This document shows positions 30,532 to 38,166 of a stretch of 38,166 bases of DNA, in pieces; position 1 is the first letter of the stretch, and each line of letters starts with the position of its first letter. Below the pieces are notes generated by a model, which did no database searches, had not been told where the DNA came from, and saw only the letters and a program-made list of their open reading frames with translations. The DNA lies in NCBI GenBank assembly GCA_016783155.1, contig JADHXB010000003.1, positions 1 to 38,166 on the forward strand, read 5' to 3'. The translations under genes were made by a program, and so were the position numbers. The stretch is from Dehalococcoidia bacterium. Its GTDB lineage: Bacteria > Chloroflexota > Dehalococcoidia > GIF9 > UBA5629.

Positions 30532-32073
30532 ATGCCCAGAGAAGGAATATTGGTGCGCACGCCCTATGAAAGGATTACCGATGAGCAGGTCCAGCAAATT
30601 CACCACGCTTCCATGGAGATTTTGAAGGACCCTGGCCTAATATCTTTCAATAAAGAGGCAGCGGAGATATTTCACAGCAATGGTGCAGATGTTACAACGG
30701 TTTCCTCCGGAAACAACCCCTGCTGGCTAGTAAGAATACCAGAAGAACTCGTCCTCAGTGCGGTGGACAGCGCAAATAAGACAGTCAAGCTGGGTGCACG
30801 GAACCTAGAAAATATCCTGATAATGAAAGGAGACGAGCCACGGGTATTCTTTATTACCGGCTCTGAAACGAATACTTGGCTGGACGTTGATTTCCAAACC
30901 TACGTTAGAAAATCCGAGCCTGCTACTGAGATTAGGGTGCCTGAGTTCCATCCACGACGCGGAACAGTTGCTGACCTGTGCAAGTCAGCCCATGTCTGTG
31001 AGCATCTGCAGACTGTGGATGGCTACATTCGCACTGTAAATATCCAGGACAAAGACATTACAGAAGATAATAAAGACGTCAATAAGTTCTTTGCCTCTTT
31101 GAATAATACCACCAAGCATGTTATGTCAGGACTGACCAGCCTGAAACAACTGGACAACGTTGTGAGGATGGCGGAGTTGATAGTGGGAGGCAAAGAGCAA
31201 CTCAAGGAAAACCCCATCATTTCCTTTATTACCTGTTTGGTAAAAAGCCCTCTACAGTTCGTTGAGGATACAACAGATACTTTTATTGAGGTTTGCCGAA
31301 GAGGCTTGCCTGTGGTGGTTTCATCGTCACCTCAAGCTGGTACCAGTGCTCCCATCAAGGAAGCCGGTATTATGGCTCAAATAAATGCCGAGGTATTGGC
31401 TGGCATAACGCTGAGCCAACTGGTAAATAAGGGGACACCGGTCCTTTACGGGAGCGTGCCGGTGAGAGCACGGATGGACACCCTTGGCGATTCATACGGT
31501 TCTGTTGAAACTAGCCAGTACAACATCGATTGCGTTCAAATGGCAAGGTTCTACAAGATACCAAACTACTCTACGTCAGGAGTTTGCGATGCCAAGGTAC
31601 CGGGACAGCAATCGTCTATAGAGAGGCTGTTCTCAGATTTAGTCGTCACTTTGAGCGGACCACAGTTTCTGCATTGTGCCTACGGCCTCCTTGACTGCAA
31701 TGCCATCTTCTGCCTGCTCCAAGCCGTCTTGGATGATGCCCACTTCCAGATGATCAAATTCTTCCTAAAGCCAGCGCTAATTGGTGAAAAGGAGATTGCC
31801 GAGACCCTGAAGCAGATAAGAGAAGTGGTCGCAACGCCTCAGAAGATGTACATTCGCCACATTCGCTCCGTGATGCGCAGCGGAGAGATCTCATCACCTT
31901 ATCCTTTTGAAGGGGATCTGGCAAACGATAATGTGTTCGCACTAGCCTACGAGAGGATGAATGAGCTTCTGGCAAAGCCTGTAGAACATATAGATTCGGT
32001 TACAACTTCTAAGATATTCCAGGAGATTCCCGGCTTATTGCCCAGGCTAAACGTGTATGAAGAAAGGAGATAG
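30532..32073 (+). CDS. MttB-family methyltransferase-like protein, copy 4, strongly divergent
   Basis: This 513-aa member has the family core (NNTTKHVMSGLTSL, GTSAPIKEAGIMAQINAEV, TSGVCDAKVPGQQSS) but departs from the others. It has an insertion of about 30 residues around 125-155 (YVRKSEPATEIRVPEFHPRRG). The C-terminal IDNE and GPGGN motifs are replaced (LLDCNAIFCLLQAVLDDAHF). It has a longer C-terminal tail. There is no in-frame amber codon. It is followed after 2 bp by its likely cognate corrinoid protein. It probably acts on a different methyl donor. The ATG follows GAAGGAGGTATTGG. Confidence 0.9.
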   Translation: MPREGILVRTPYERITDEQVQQIHHASMEILKDPGLISFNKEAAEIFHSNGADVTTVSSGNNPCWLVRIPEELVLSAVDSANKTVKLGARNLENILIMKGDEPRVFFITGSETNTWLDVDFQTYVRKSEPATEIRVPEFHPRRGTVADLCKSAHVCEHLQTVDGYIRTVNIQDKDITEDNKDVNKFFASLNNTTKHVMSGLTSLKQLDNVVRMAELIVGGKEQLKENPIISFITCLVKSPLQFVEDTTDTFIEVCRRGLPVVVSSSPQAGTSAPIKEAGIMAQINAEVLAGITLSQLVNKGTPVLYGSVPVRARMDTLGDSYGSVETSQYNIDCVQMARFYKIPNYSTSGVCDAKVPGQQSSIERLFSDLVVTLSGPQFLHCAYGLLDCNAIFCLLQAVLDDAHFQMIKFFLKPALIGEKEIAETLKQIREVVATPQKMYIRHIRSVMRSGEISSPYPFEGDLANDNVFALAYERMNELLAKPVEHIDSVTTSKIFQEIPGLLPRLNVYEERR

Positions 32074-32075
32074 CA

Positions 32076-32768
32076 ATGAGTGAAGATATCATAGCCGCAC
32101 TTAAGGAAAATGTCATACAGGGAAGAAAGACAATTGCTGACGAAGGAATAGACGAAGCATTATCAGGAAAACCAGGAGTCGTGGAGTTGACGCAGTCAGC
32201 GCTGGATAACAACATTCCTCTGGAGACAATAATCGCCCAGGGCCTGACGGCAGGAATGCAGGTTGTGGGTGAGAAATTCGCCACCAAGGAATATTTTATC
32301 CCGGATATGCTGGCCTCTGCCGAAGCTGTAGGCGCAGCTATGGAAATACTGAAGCCACTTCTTGAGGCTTCAAATATAGAGACAAAGGGGAAATTTGTCA
32401 TAGCCACAGTAAAAGGGGATATTCACGATATAGGCAAGAATATCGTTGCTATCTTGCTCAAGGGCGCCGGATATGAAGTTGATGACCTGGGTGTAGATGT
32501 ACCTACGGAAAAGATTGTGGAGGTTGTCAGGGAATCGAAGCCACAGTTTTTAGGGCTTTCTGCCCTTCTGACCACCACCATGCTAGTCATGAAAGAAGTA
32601 GTCGAAGCATTGAAAAAAAGCGGAATCAGAGACAAGGTCAAGGTATTGATAGGAGGCGCAGCCGTTTCGGACGAATATGCCAGGGAAATAGGTGCTGACG
32701 CCTATTGCACTGATGGTTTTCATGCCATCAATGTACTCGATGCTTTTCAGAAATCAGGAGTGCAGTAA
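32076..32768 (+). CDS. corrinoid-binding protein (MtgC/MttC-like), copy 3
   Basis: This 230-aa protein is nearly colinear with the corrinoid protein at 29769: same N-terminal extension (IIAALKENVIQGRKT), EKFATKEYFIPDMLASAE, TVKGDIHDIGKN with ligand His117, SALLTTTMLVM and VLIGGAAVSDEYA. Its start lies 2 bp after the MttB copy 4 stop, with AAAGGAG inside the MttB coding end. It is probably the dedicated methyl acceptor of that methyltransferase. Confidence 0.95.
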   Translation: MSEDIIAALKENVIQGRKTIADEGIDEALSGKPGVVELTQSALDNNIPLETIIAQGLTAGMQVVGEKFATKEYFIPDMLASAEAVGAAMEILKPLLEASNIETKGKFVIATVKGDIHDIGKNIVAILLKGAGYEVDDLGVDVPTEKIVEVVRESKPQFLGLSALLTTTMLVMKEVVEALKKSGIRDKVKVLIGGAAVSDEYAREIGADAYCTDGFHAINVLDAFQKSGVQ

Positions 32769-32801
32769 AGGCATTCTGACGTTTAGGAAAGGAGAGCAAT
32801 T

Positions 32802-34286
32802 ATGGCAGGAATCGCAGGAATCTTAGGGACTGACAATGGTGAGTTAGCTCAAATGCTTGACAAGATGAGGTATAGAGGTCCGCATGAGACTTGGACGAAC
32901 CGGGAACAGGGTGTAAACATCGGATGCCTTGAGCTGAATGTAGGAGGAGACGTAAAGCCAGTCTCGCACCATGCATCCGATGGCAAGAGAGATGTTACCC
33001 TTGATGGGCGTGTATATAATCCAGAGAAGGGCAGTATGTCTGACGCCGAGGCCGTGCTCCACTTGTATGATAAGTATGGCGTCGGATTTGCCAAGAAGCT
33101 GGATGGGGACTTTGCCTGTGCCATATCAGACGGGGGGCAGATGATTCTGGCTCGTGATTGGGTGGGTATAAAGCCTCTTTACTACGGGCACAGTGATGGC
33201 AGACTATGCTTTGCCTCAGAGGCAAAGGCTCTGGTAGGTATAGCTGATGATGTGAAGGAATTCCCACCAGGCTATGTTTACTCGTCGGAGCTGGGCTTCC
33301 AGAGATTTAAATCTGAAGCCGTAGAGACCCCTGAATTCGAGAACTATGAGCAGGGCAAGAAGGTAGTCCGTGAGCTTCTGATGGAAGCAGTGGAAAAGCG
33401 CATGAAAGATAATGCTGTGGGGGGAGTACTCCTAAGCGGCGGGTTAGACAGCAGTCTGATAATATATATGGCACACGAGATAAAAGCCGATATCGAGTGC
33501 TTTACCGTGAGCATGGAAGGGGGGCAGGACCTACCGCTGGCCAAGGACGTGACCAAGTACCTGGGCATCAAGCACCACATATTAATGTTCGGAGAAAAGG
33601 AGATTAAGGAGATATTGCCTCTAGCCATCCATCATCAGGAGATGTACGAAGAAAGCTGCGTTCATGGCGCCATAGCTAATTTTATCGCCGGACGTTTTGT
33701 CAGCCCGCATACCAAGTGCGTACTCACTGGTGAAGGGGCAGATGAGTTCTTCGCGGGGTATGATGGCCAGTTCAGACAGGGAAGTAACCCGGAGGAAGTC
33801 GCCAGCATAGTCGATAGGCTTATTAATGTTGCTCATAATACCGCCTTGCAGAGGCTGGACAGGCTGAATGCTGCAAATTCTTATGAGAGCCGCACCCCCT
33901 TCCTTGATTCCAAGGTGATGGATTTCAGTATGAAGATACCTATGAAACATAAAATTCACGGCGAAGAGCAAAGTGGAAAATGGATTGTACGGCAGGCTTT
34001 TGAGGGTTGCCTGCCTGAACATATCATCTATCAGACCAAGCGGTTCTTTGCCCAGGGTTCAGGAGTGGCCTATATCATGCGTGCGCAAGCTGAGAAGGAA
34101 ATATCCCAGAGCGAACTGGAGGAATTCAACAAGGTAGAGGGTCATCCATACCTGTCTTCAGTGGAAGAGTTATACTACTATAGAATCTTCAAAAAGACTT
34201 TCCCAAAGCCTGCATTTGATCGGCTGGTAGGCAGATGGGACCCATTGAGGCCAGCCTTCTTTCGTGAGCTAGAGAAGGCAGTCTAG
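32802..34286 (+). CDS. asparagine-synthetase-like ATP-PPi amidotransferase with missing glutaminase nucleophile
   Basis: This 494-aa protein has AsnB architecture. The class II glutaminase-like domain (1-190) begins MAGIAGILG where active enzymes have MCGI, so the nucleophile Cys2 is Ala. The fold is otherwise kept (MRYRGPHE, DGRVYN, LDGDFACAIS, ARDWVGIKPLYYG). The synthetase domain has an intact PP-loop LLSGGLDSS (about 210-218) and LTGEGADEFFAGYD. It should adenylate a carboxylate and use ammonia or another amine rather than glutamine, as in beta-lactam and carbapenam synthetases, which also lack this Cys. The ATG follows AAAGGAGAGCAATT, 33 bp after the corrinoid gene, so it belongs to the rightward operon. 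The substrate is unknown. Confidence 0.88.
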   Translation: MAGIAGILGTDNGELAQMLDKMRYRGPHETWTNREQGVNIGCLELNVGGDVKPVSHHASDGKRDVTLDGRVYNPEKGSMSDAEAVLHLYDKYGVGFAKKLDGDFACAISDGGQMILARDWVGIKPLYYGHSDGRLCFASEAKALVGIADDVKEFPPGYVYSSELGFQRFKSEAVETPEFENYEQGKKVVRELLMEAVEKRMKDNAVGGVLLSGGLDSSLIIYMAHEIKADIECFTVSMEGGQDLPLAKDVTKYLGIKHHILMFGEKEIKEILPLAIHHQEMYEESCVHGAIANFIAGRFVSPHTKCVLTGEGADEFFAGYDGQFRQGSNPEEVASIVDRLINVAHNTALQRLDRLNAANSYESRTPFLDSKVMDFSMKIPMKHKIHGEEQSGKWIVRQAFEGCLPEHIIYQTKRFFAQGSGVAYIMRAQAEKEISQSELEEFNKVEGHPYLSSVEELYYYRIFKKTFPKPAFDRLVGRWDPLRPAFFRELEKAV

Positions 34287-34376
34287 CAGCTTACATTTGC
34301 CGGCTTACGCGTGAACACGTGAGAAAAAGGAAAAAGCAAGGGGGCAAGGTCGCACAAGGCCAGTTTACCGTATTTT

Positions 34377-35225
34377 ATGAAATGGACTATCTTGGGCTCC
34401 GGGGGATGTGCTGTAATCCCCAAACCACTTTGCCAATGCCGGGTTTGTAGGGAAGCCAGGAAGAAAGGCGTTCCGTATGCCAGAGCAGGGCCTTCTGTTT
34501 TCCTGCATGATATCAACCTGCTAGTAGACACGCCGGCGGAGATTGTGAGTCTGCTTAACCGTTCACCTATCCGCCGTATAGATTACCTTACCTTCTCTCA
34601 TTTAGACCCTGATCATGTGGAAGGGTTTCGGGTAGTAGAGCAGATTGCGCTGGACTTTCGCACTTGGCGCGCCTATCCCCAGAAACAGATTTGTTTGCTG
34701 CTGCCTGAACAGCTAAGCGGAAGCGTGAGGAAACTAAGGTCTCAGTACGGTCCCATAGTCGATTTCTACCAGGAAAGCGGTTTTCTCAAGCTAAAGCTTT
34801 TTCATGACAAAATCCAGATCGGAGGCGTTAGGATCACCGCAATCCCTGTCGACCGTGGTTCCCAACTGGCCTTCGTTTATGTCTTTGAAAAGGCAGGCCG
34901 CAAGGTGGTTTATGCTCCCTGTGACATCAAGCCTTTTCCTGAACACAGAAATGAGGTTCAACAAGCCGATTTGTTGATTATTCAGCCGGGGATATTTGAG
35001 AAAGGACTGAAACATAGTTTCAGATACCCAGCCGAACATATCTCCAGAACAACCCTCTATACTTTTGAGCAGACCATGGATTTAGTGACACGCCTGCGAG
35101 CCAAGAAGGTTGTCTTTGTTCATTTGGAAGAATACTGGAACCGGAGCTATGACGACTATCGTGTCCTGGAGTCTAGGAACCGAAGAATATGCTTCGCCTA
35201 TGACGGCATGCAGCTAAGAGTGTAA
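34377..35225 (+). CDS. PhnP-like metallo-beta-lactamase-fold protein with altered metal motif
   Basis: This 282-aa MBL-fold hydrolase-like protein starts with a PhnP-type opening, LGSGGCAVIPKPLCQCRVCREARKKG, whose Cys cluster resembles the structural zinc site of PhnP. The signature reads FSHLDPDHVEGF, so the canonical H-x-H-x-D-H is H-x-D-x-D-H. Later ligand candidates include the Asp of YAPCDIKPF and the His of VFVHLEEYW. Metal binding and catalysis may therefore differ from phosphodiesterase relatives. It follows the AsnB-like gene by 90 bp in the same direction and may be the last gene of the arm. No good Shine-Dalgarno sequence is seen. Confidence 0.8.
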   Translation: MKWTILGSGGCAVIPKPLCQCRVCREARKKGVPYARAGPSVFLHDINLLVDTPAEIVSLLNRSPIRRIDYLTFSHLDPDHVEGFRVVEQIALDFRTWRAYPQKQICLLLPEQLSGSVRKLRSQYGPIVDFYQESGFLKLKLFHDKIQIGGVRITAIPVDRGSQLAFVYVFEKAGRKVVYAPCDIKPFPEHRNEVQQADLLIIQPGIFEKGLKHSFRYPAEHISRTTLYTFEQTMDLVTRLRAKKVVFVHLEEYWNRSYDDYRVLESRNRRICFAYDGMQLRV

Positions 35226-35317
35226 ATAATGTTTTGGGCTTAGGCCTAAATTCCTACGATTTGGCAATTCAGTGCTAAATTGAGCGCCGCATTATCGCTG
35301 AAGTGCATTCGACCTGC

Positions 35318-37126
35318 TCAACGGTAATATCTTCGGCGACCTATATAGATTATCAGAAGGTATATCAGAAAAGCAGTGACCAGTGAGCCTGCGACGATGA
35401 TGGCAATCAGTGCTCCGCTCATTGAATGACGTGGATTACTTGTCTCTTCCAGACTCGCCTTCTCCACGATGGTGAAGAATGACTTGTGGCCGTTGATCTC
35501 TACCGTGTACGTCCCCGGCTCGGATTTGACTACCTCGAATTCTAGGAGTATAGCCGCCTGCCTGTCGATGTTTCCCGACCTGGTCTGCTCAACCTCTCCA
35601 TTTACCTTCAATTCAAAGCTGTAGCTGCCTTCCGCGTAGTCCTGGTTAAACACGTTTGCTAGTATGGTCACCGGCTGGTTGGAGGTAGTTTGCTGTGGTT
35701 GCAAGTTTAACATTAGCACCAGAATCCTCGGCACCACGGTCCCCGGAGGAGCTGGTGCAGTTCGTCTTGGCAACGACTGTGTAGTAGGCAAGATAGTCTG
35801 GGTAAGCGGGCTTGAGGTACTGGTGTTGAAGTTGCCGTCGCCTCCGTATTCGGCGGTGATGGTATGCCTTCCCACTGACAGGTTGGAGGTGCTGAGGGTT
35901 GCCTGCCCTGAGGCAAGGGTTCCGGTACCCAGCGTTACCGCTCCCTCCTTGAAGGTAACGGTGCCGGATGGCATGCCTGCGCCAGGTAGTACCGCCGAAA
36001 CGGTGGCGGTGAAGGTGACCGATTGGCCGAACACCGAGGGATTCTGAGATGAGTTCAGGGCTGTGCTGGTATCTGCCTTGCCGACGGTCTGGGTGAGCGG
36101 GTTTGAGATGCTGGCGTTGAAGTTGCCGTCGCCTCCATATTCGGTGGTGATATTGTGGTTACCCACCGACAGGTCGGAGGTGGTGAAGGTTACCTGTCCA
36201 GAGGCATCGAGGGTGGCGGTATCAATTGTTACACCTCCATCCTTGAAGGTGACAGTGCCCGTGGGCGTACCTGTGCCTGGTGCTGCTGCCGAGACGGTGG
36301 CGGTGAAGGTGACCGGCTCGCCGTACACCGATGGATTGAGGTTGGAGTCCAGAGTTGTCGCGGTATCTGCCTTGTTGACGGTCTGGGTGAGGGGGCTTGA
36401 GGCGCTGGTGTTGAAGTTGCCGTCGCCTCCGTATTCGGCGGTAATGTTATGAACTCCCACCGACAGGTCGGAGGTGGTGAAAGTTGCCTGACCCGAGGCA
36501 AGTGTCCCTGTCCCCAGCGTCGTCGTTCCCTCCTTGAAGGTGGCAGTACCGGTGGATGTGCCTGCGCCGGGTAGTACTGCCGTGACCGTGGCGGTAAAGG
36601 TGACCGACTGTCCGTACACCGAGGGATTCTGAGATGAGCCCAGTGTTGTGCTGGTATCTGCCTTGTTAACGGTCTGGGTGAGTGGTGGGCTTGGGGCGCT
36701 GGTGTTGAAGTTGCCGTCTCCTTCATATTCGGCGGTGATATTATGGTCTCCTGCCGACAGGCTGGAGGTGGTGAAGGTTGCCTGACCCGCACCATTTAAA
36801 TTTCCGGTGCCTAGTGTTGCCGCTCCCTCCTTGAAGTTGACGGTACCGGTGGGCGTACCTGCGCCGGGTGCTACCGCCGAGACCGTGGCAGTGAAGTTGA
36901 CCGACTGGCCGTACACCGAGGGATTCTGAGATGAGACCAGGGCTGTGCTGGTATCTGCCTTGTTAACGGTCTGTGCAAGCGGGCTTAAGGGACTGAAGTT
37001 AAAGTTGCCGTCGCCTCCGTATTCGGCGGTGACGGTATGGTCTCCGATTGACAGGCTGGAGGTGGTTAAGGTCGCCTGACCTGAGGCATCGAGGGTTCTG
37101 GTGCCCAGCGATGTGGCTCCATCCAT
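35318..37126 (-). CDS. C-terminal part of frameshifted Ig-like repeat surface protein (CARDB + membrane anchor)
   Basis: This 602-codon frame holds the end of repeat 4 and repeats 5-8 of a Big_3_5-like Ig domain (about 97 residues each, NPSVYGQSVTFTATVSAV then AEYGGDGNFN). A Pro-rich linker leads to a CARDB-like domain (about 465-550, NLQPQQTTSNQPVTILANV) and a C-terminal membrane helix with RRRYYR. The ATG at 37126 is an internal Met, not a natural start: the homologous frame continues upstream but is broken by an extra base at 37140-37142. This looks like a cell-surface adhesin or stalk protein of the host. Its end module resembles that of the element-borne protein at 4263. Confidence 0.85.
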   Translation of the reverse strand: MDGATSLGTRTLDASGQATLTTSSLSIGDHTVTAEYGGDGNFNFSPLSPLAQTVNKADTSTALVSSQNPSVYGQSVNFTATVSAVAPGAGTPTGTVNFKEGAATLGTGNLNGAGQATFTTSSLSAGDHNITAEYEGDGNFNTSAPSPPLTQTVNKADTSTTLGSSQNPSVYGQSVTFTATVTAVLPGAGTSTGTATFKEGTTTLGTGTLASGQATFTTSDLSVGVHNITAEYGGDGNFNTSASSPLTQTVNKADTATTLDSNLNPSVYGEPVTFTATVSAAAPGTGTPTGTVTFKDGGVTIDTATLDASGQVTFTTSDLSVGNHNITTEYGGDGNFNASISNPLTQTVGKADTSTALNSSQNPSVFGQSVTFTATVSAVLPGAGMPSGTVTFKEGAVTLGTGTLASGQATLSTSNLSVGRHTITAEYGGDGNFNTSTSSPLTQTILPTTQSLPRRTAPAPPGTVVPRILVLMLNLQPQQTTSNQPVTILANVFNQDYAEGSYSFELKVNGEVEQTRSGNIDRQAAILLEFEVVKSEPGTYTVEINGHKSFFTIVEKASLEETSNPRHSMSGALIAIIVAGSLVTAFLIYLLIIYIGRRRYYR

Positions 37127-38117
37127 GAAGGTGATGTTACCCGGTGGGTATGCCCGCGCCCGGTGCTACCGCTGAGACTGTAGCGGTGAAGGTGACCGAT
37201 TGGCCGTACAGCGAGGGGTTATGAGATGAGCCCAGGGCGGTGCTGGTATCTGCCTTGTTGACGGTCTGGGTGAGTGGTGGGCTTGAGGCGCTGGTGTTGA
37301 AGTTGCCGTCGCCTCCATATTCGGCGGTGATGTTATGAACTCCCACCGACAGGGTGGAGGTGGTGAACGTTGCCTGACCCGAGGCAAGGGCTCCGGCACT
37401 TATCTGTACCCCGCCATCCTTGAAGGTAACGGTTCCTGTGGGCGTGCCTGCGCCGGGTGGTACTGCTGAGACGGTAGCGGTGAAGGTTACCGACTGCCCG
37501 AACACTGAAGGGTTCTGAGACGAGACCAGATCTGTGATGGTATTTGCCTTGTTAACGGTCTGTGCAAGCGGGTTTAAGGGACTGAAGTTAAAGTTGCCGT
37601 CTCCTCCGTATTCTGCGGTTATGGTATGGTCTCCCACTGTCAGGTTGTCGATGGTTATACTCGCCTGACCTGAGGCATCTAGAGTTTTAGTGCCCAGCGT
37701 AGTGGCTCCGTCCATGAAGGTAACGTTGCCTGTTGGTGTACCTGCGCCGGGTGGTACTGCTGAGACGGTGGCGGTGAAGGTAACAGATTGGCCGTATACG
37801 GAAGGATTGGCGTCGGAAATCAGTGTTATGGTGGTATTTGCCGTGTTAACCGTATGTAGGGTTGGGACAACGGCGCTGGCGTAGTAATTGGAATCACCAC
37901 CATACGGTGCGCTTATAGTATGGTTACCCGCTGACAGGCTGGAGATGATTAAAGTTGCTTGAGCTGAGGCGTTGAGCGTCCTGGTACCCAGCGTTGCCGC
38001 TCCGTCCATGAAGGTAACCGTGCCGGTTGGTACTGGCGCGCATGGCTGTTGCCACGAGATGGTGGTGGTGAAGGTTACCGGCTGACCATATACCGAGGGG
38101 CTGGGAATGGCGTTCAC
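35790..38117. repeat. tandem array of about eight ~290-297-bp Ig-domain repeats
   Basis: Adjacent units are very similar at DNA level. For example GAGGGATTCTGAGATGAG recurs almost exactly near 36035, 36625 and 36920. This indicates recent duplication or gene conversion and a high chance of copy-number change. The first unit (around 37850-38117) is most diverged. Confidence 0.9.
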
Positions 38118-38166
38118 CGTTGATGTGGTGAGGGGGCAGATATCCATGGCATATTTAAGGCTGCCG
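37137..38166 (-). CDS. N-terminal part of the same Ig-like repeat protein, partial at window end, ends by frameshift
   Basis: This frame has repeats 1-3 and the first third of repeat 4, then stops at TAA (37137-37139) within the conserved P-T-G-[NT]-[VI]-T-F turn. Removing one C from the plus-strand CCC at 37140-37142 restores the consensus and joins it to the frame ending at 35318. Upstream of the ATG at 38147 the frame stays open to the window edge (GSLKYAMDICP), so the true start and signal peptide lie outside. Repeat 1 is the most diverged. It is either a pseudogene, a phase-variable gene or an assembly indel. Confidence 0.85.
   Translation of the reverse strand, partial: GSLKYAMDICPLTTSTVNAIPSPSVYGQPVTFTTTISWQQPCAPVPTGTVTFMDGAATLGTRTLNASAQATLIISSLSAGNHTISAPYGGDSNYYASAVVPTLHTVNTANTTITLISDANPSVYGQSVTFTATVSAVPPGAGTPTGNVTFMDGATTLGTKTLDASGQASITIDNLTVGDHTITAEYGGDGNFNFSPLNPLAQTVNKANTITDLVSSQNPSVFGQSVTFTATVSAVPPGAGTPTGTVTFKDGGVQISAGALASGQATFTTSTLSVGVHNITAEYGGDGNFNTSASSPPLTQTVNKADTSTALGSSHNPSLYGQSVTFTATVSAVAPGAGIPTG

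Noticed and set aside
21023-32073. Pyrrolysine-containing MttB enzymes.
   Set aside because: All four MttB frames are full length without an internal TAG, and no pyl genes are in the window.
36229-36795. Proline/arginine-rich ORFs within the Ig-repeat array.
   Set aside because: They are out-of-frame shadows of the repetitive coding sequence.

Overview
The window looks like a moderate-GC anaerobic bacterium. Corrinoid-dependent MttB-type methyltransferase clusters, a corrinoid-reactivation protein and long secreted Ig-like/CARDB surface proteins fit Chloroflexota, class Dehalococcoidia. This is an inference from gene content; no taxonomic marker gene is present.

Region 1 (1-99) is host flank with a 22-bp tandem repeat, followed by tRNA-Thr(CGU) at 100-171. 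Region 2 (130-18351) is an integrative element of about 18.2 kb in the 3' half of that tRNA. A perfect 42-bp direct repeat bounds it (130-171 and 18310-18351). It carries a tyrosine integrase reading toward the tRNA, a small excisionase-like protein divergent from it, a P-loop replication-type ATPase, two small genes, a large secreted multidomain cysteine hydrolase, a DUF433/PIN-like toxin-antitoxin pair with an XRE gene, and a rightward string of ten small phage/plasmid-type genes with strong Shine-Dalgarno sequences, including a Gp157 homologue. Three copies of a 32-bp intercistronic repeat interrupt that string. An AT-richer cargo segment follows: a DGQHR protein with an unknown partner, a mini zinc ribbon, a zinc-finger DNA methyltransferase, an HhH-GPD-like Fe-S protein, and an unknown 177-aa protein. 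This segment is the best candidate for an undescribed DNA-modification or defence system.

Region 3 (18352-34286) is a host C1-methyl-transfer locus in two divergent arms. The leftward arm reads methyl-pterin:corrinoid methyltransferase, corrinoid protein, MttB, MttB, DUF1638, ferredoxin-ASKHA corrinoid activator. The rightward arm reads MetH-activation-domain-like protein, MttB, methyl-pterin:corrinoid methyltransferase, corrinoid protein, divergent MttB, corrinoid protein, and an asparagine-synthetase-like enzyme lacking its glutaminase Cys. A PhnP-like metallo-beta-lactamase-fold protein follows at 34377. Between the arms lie a degenerate SNase-fold gene and a promoter/structured leader/intrinsic terminator that looks like an attenuator or riboswitch in front of the rightward arm. 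The expected chemistry is demethylation of a quaternary or tertiary methylamine by the MttB proteins onto the corrinoid proteins, then transfer to tetrahydrofolate, with the activators rescuing oxidised corrinoid. None of the four MttB reading frames is interrupted by an amber codon, so these are non-pyrrolysine (MtgB-like) members.

Region 4 (35318-38166, minus strand, running off the window) is a secreted membrane-anchored protein built of about eight ~97-residue Ig-like repeats and a CARDB-like domain, broken by a one-base frameshift at 37140-37142.
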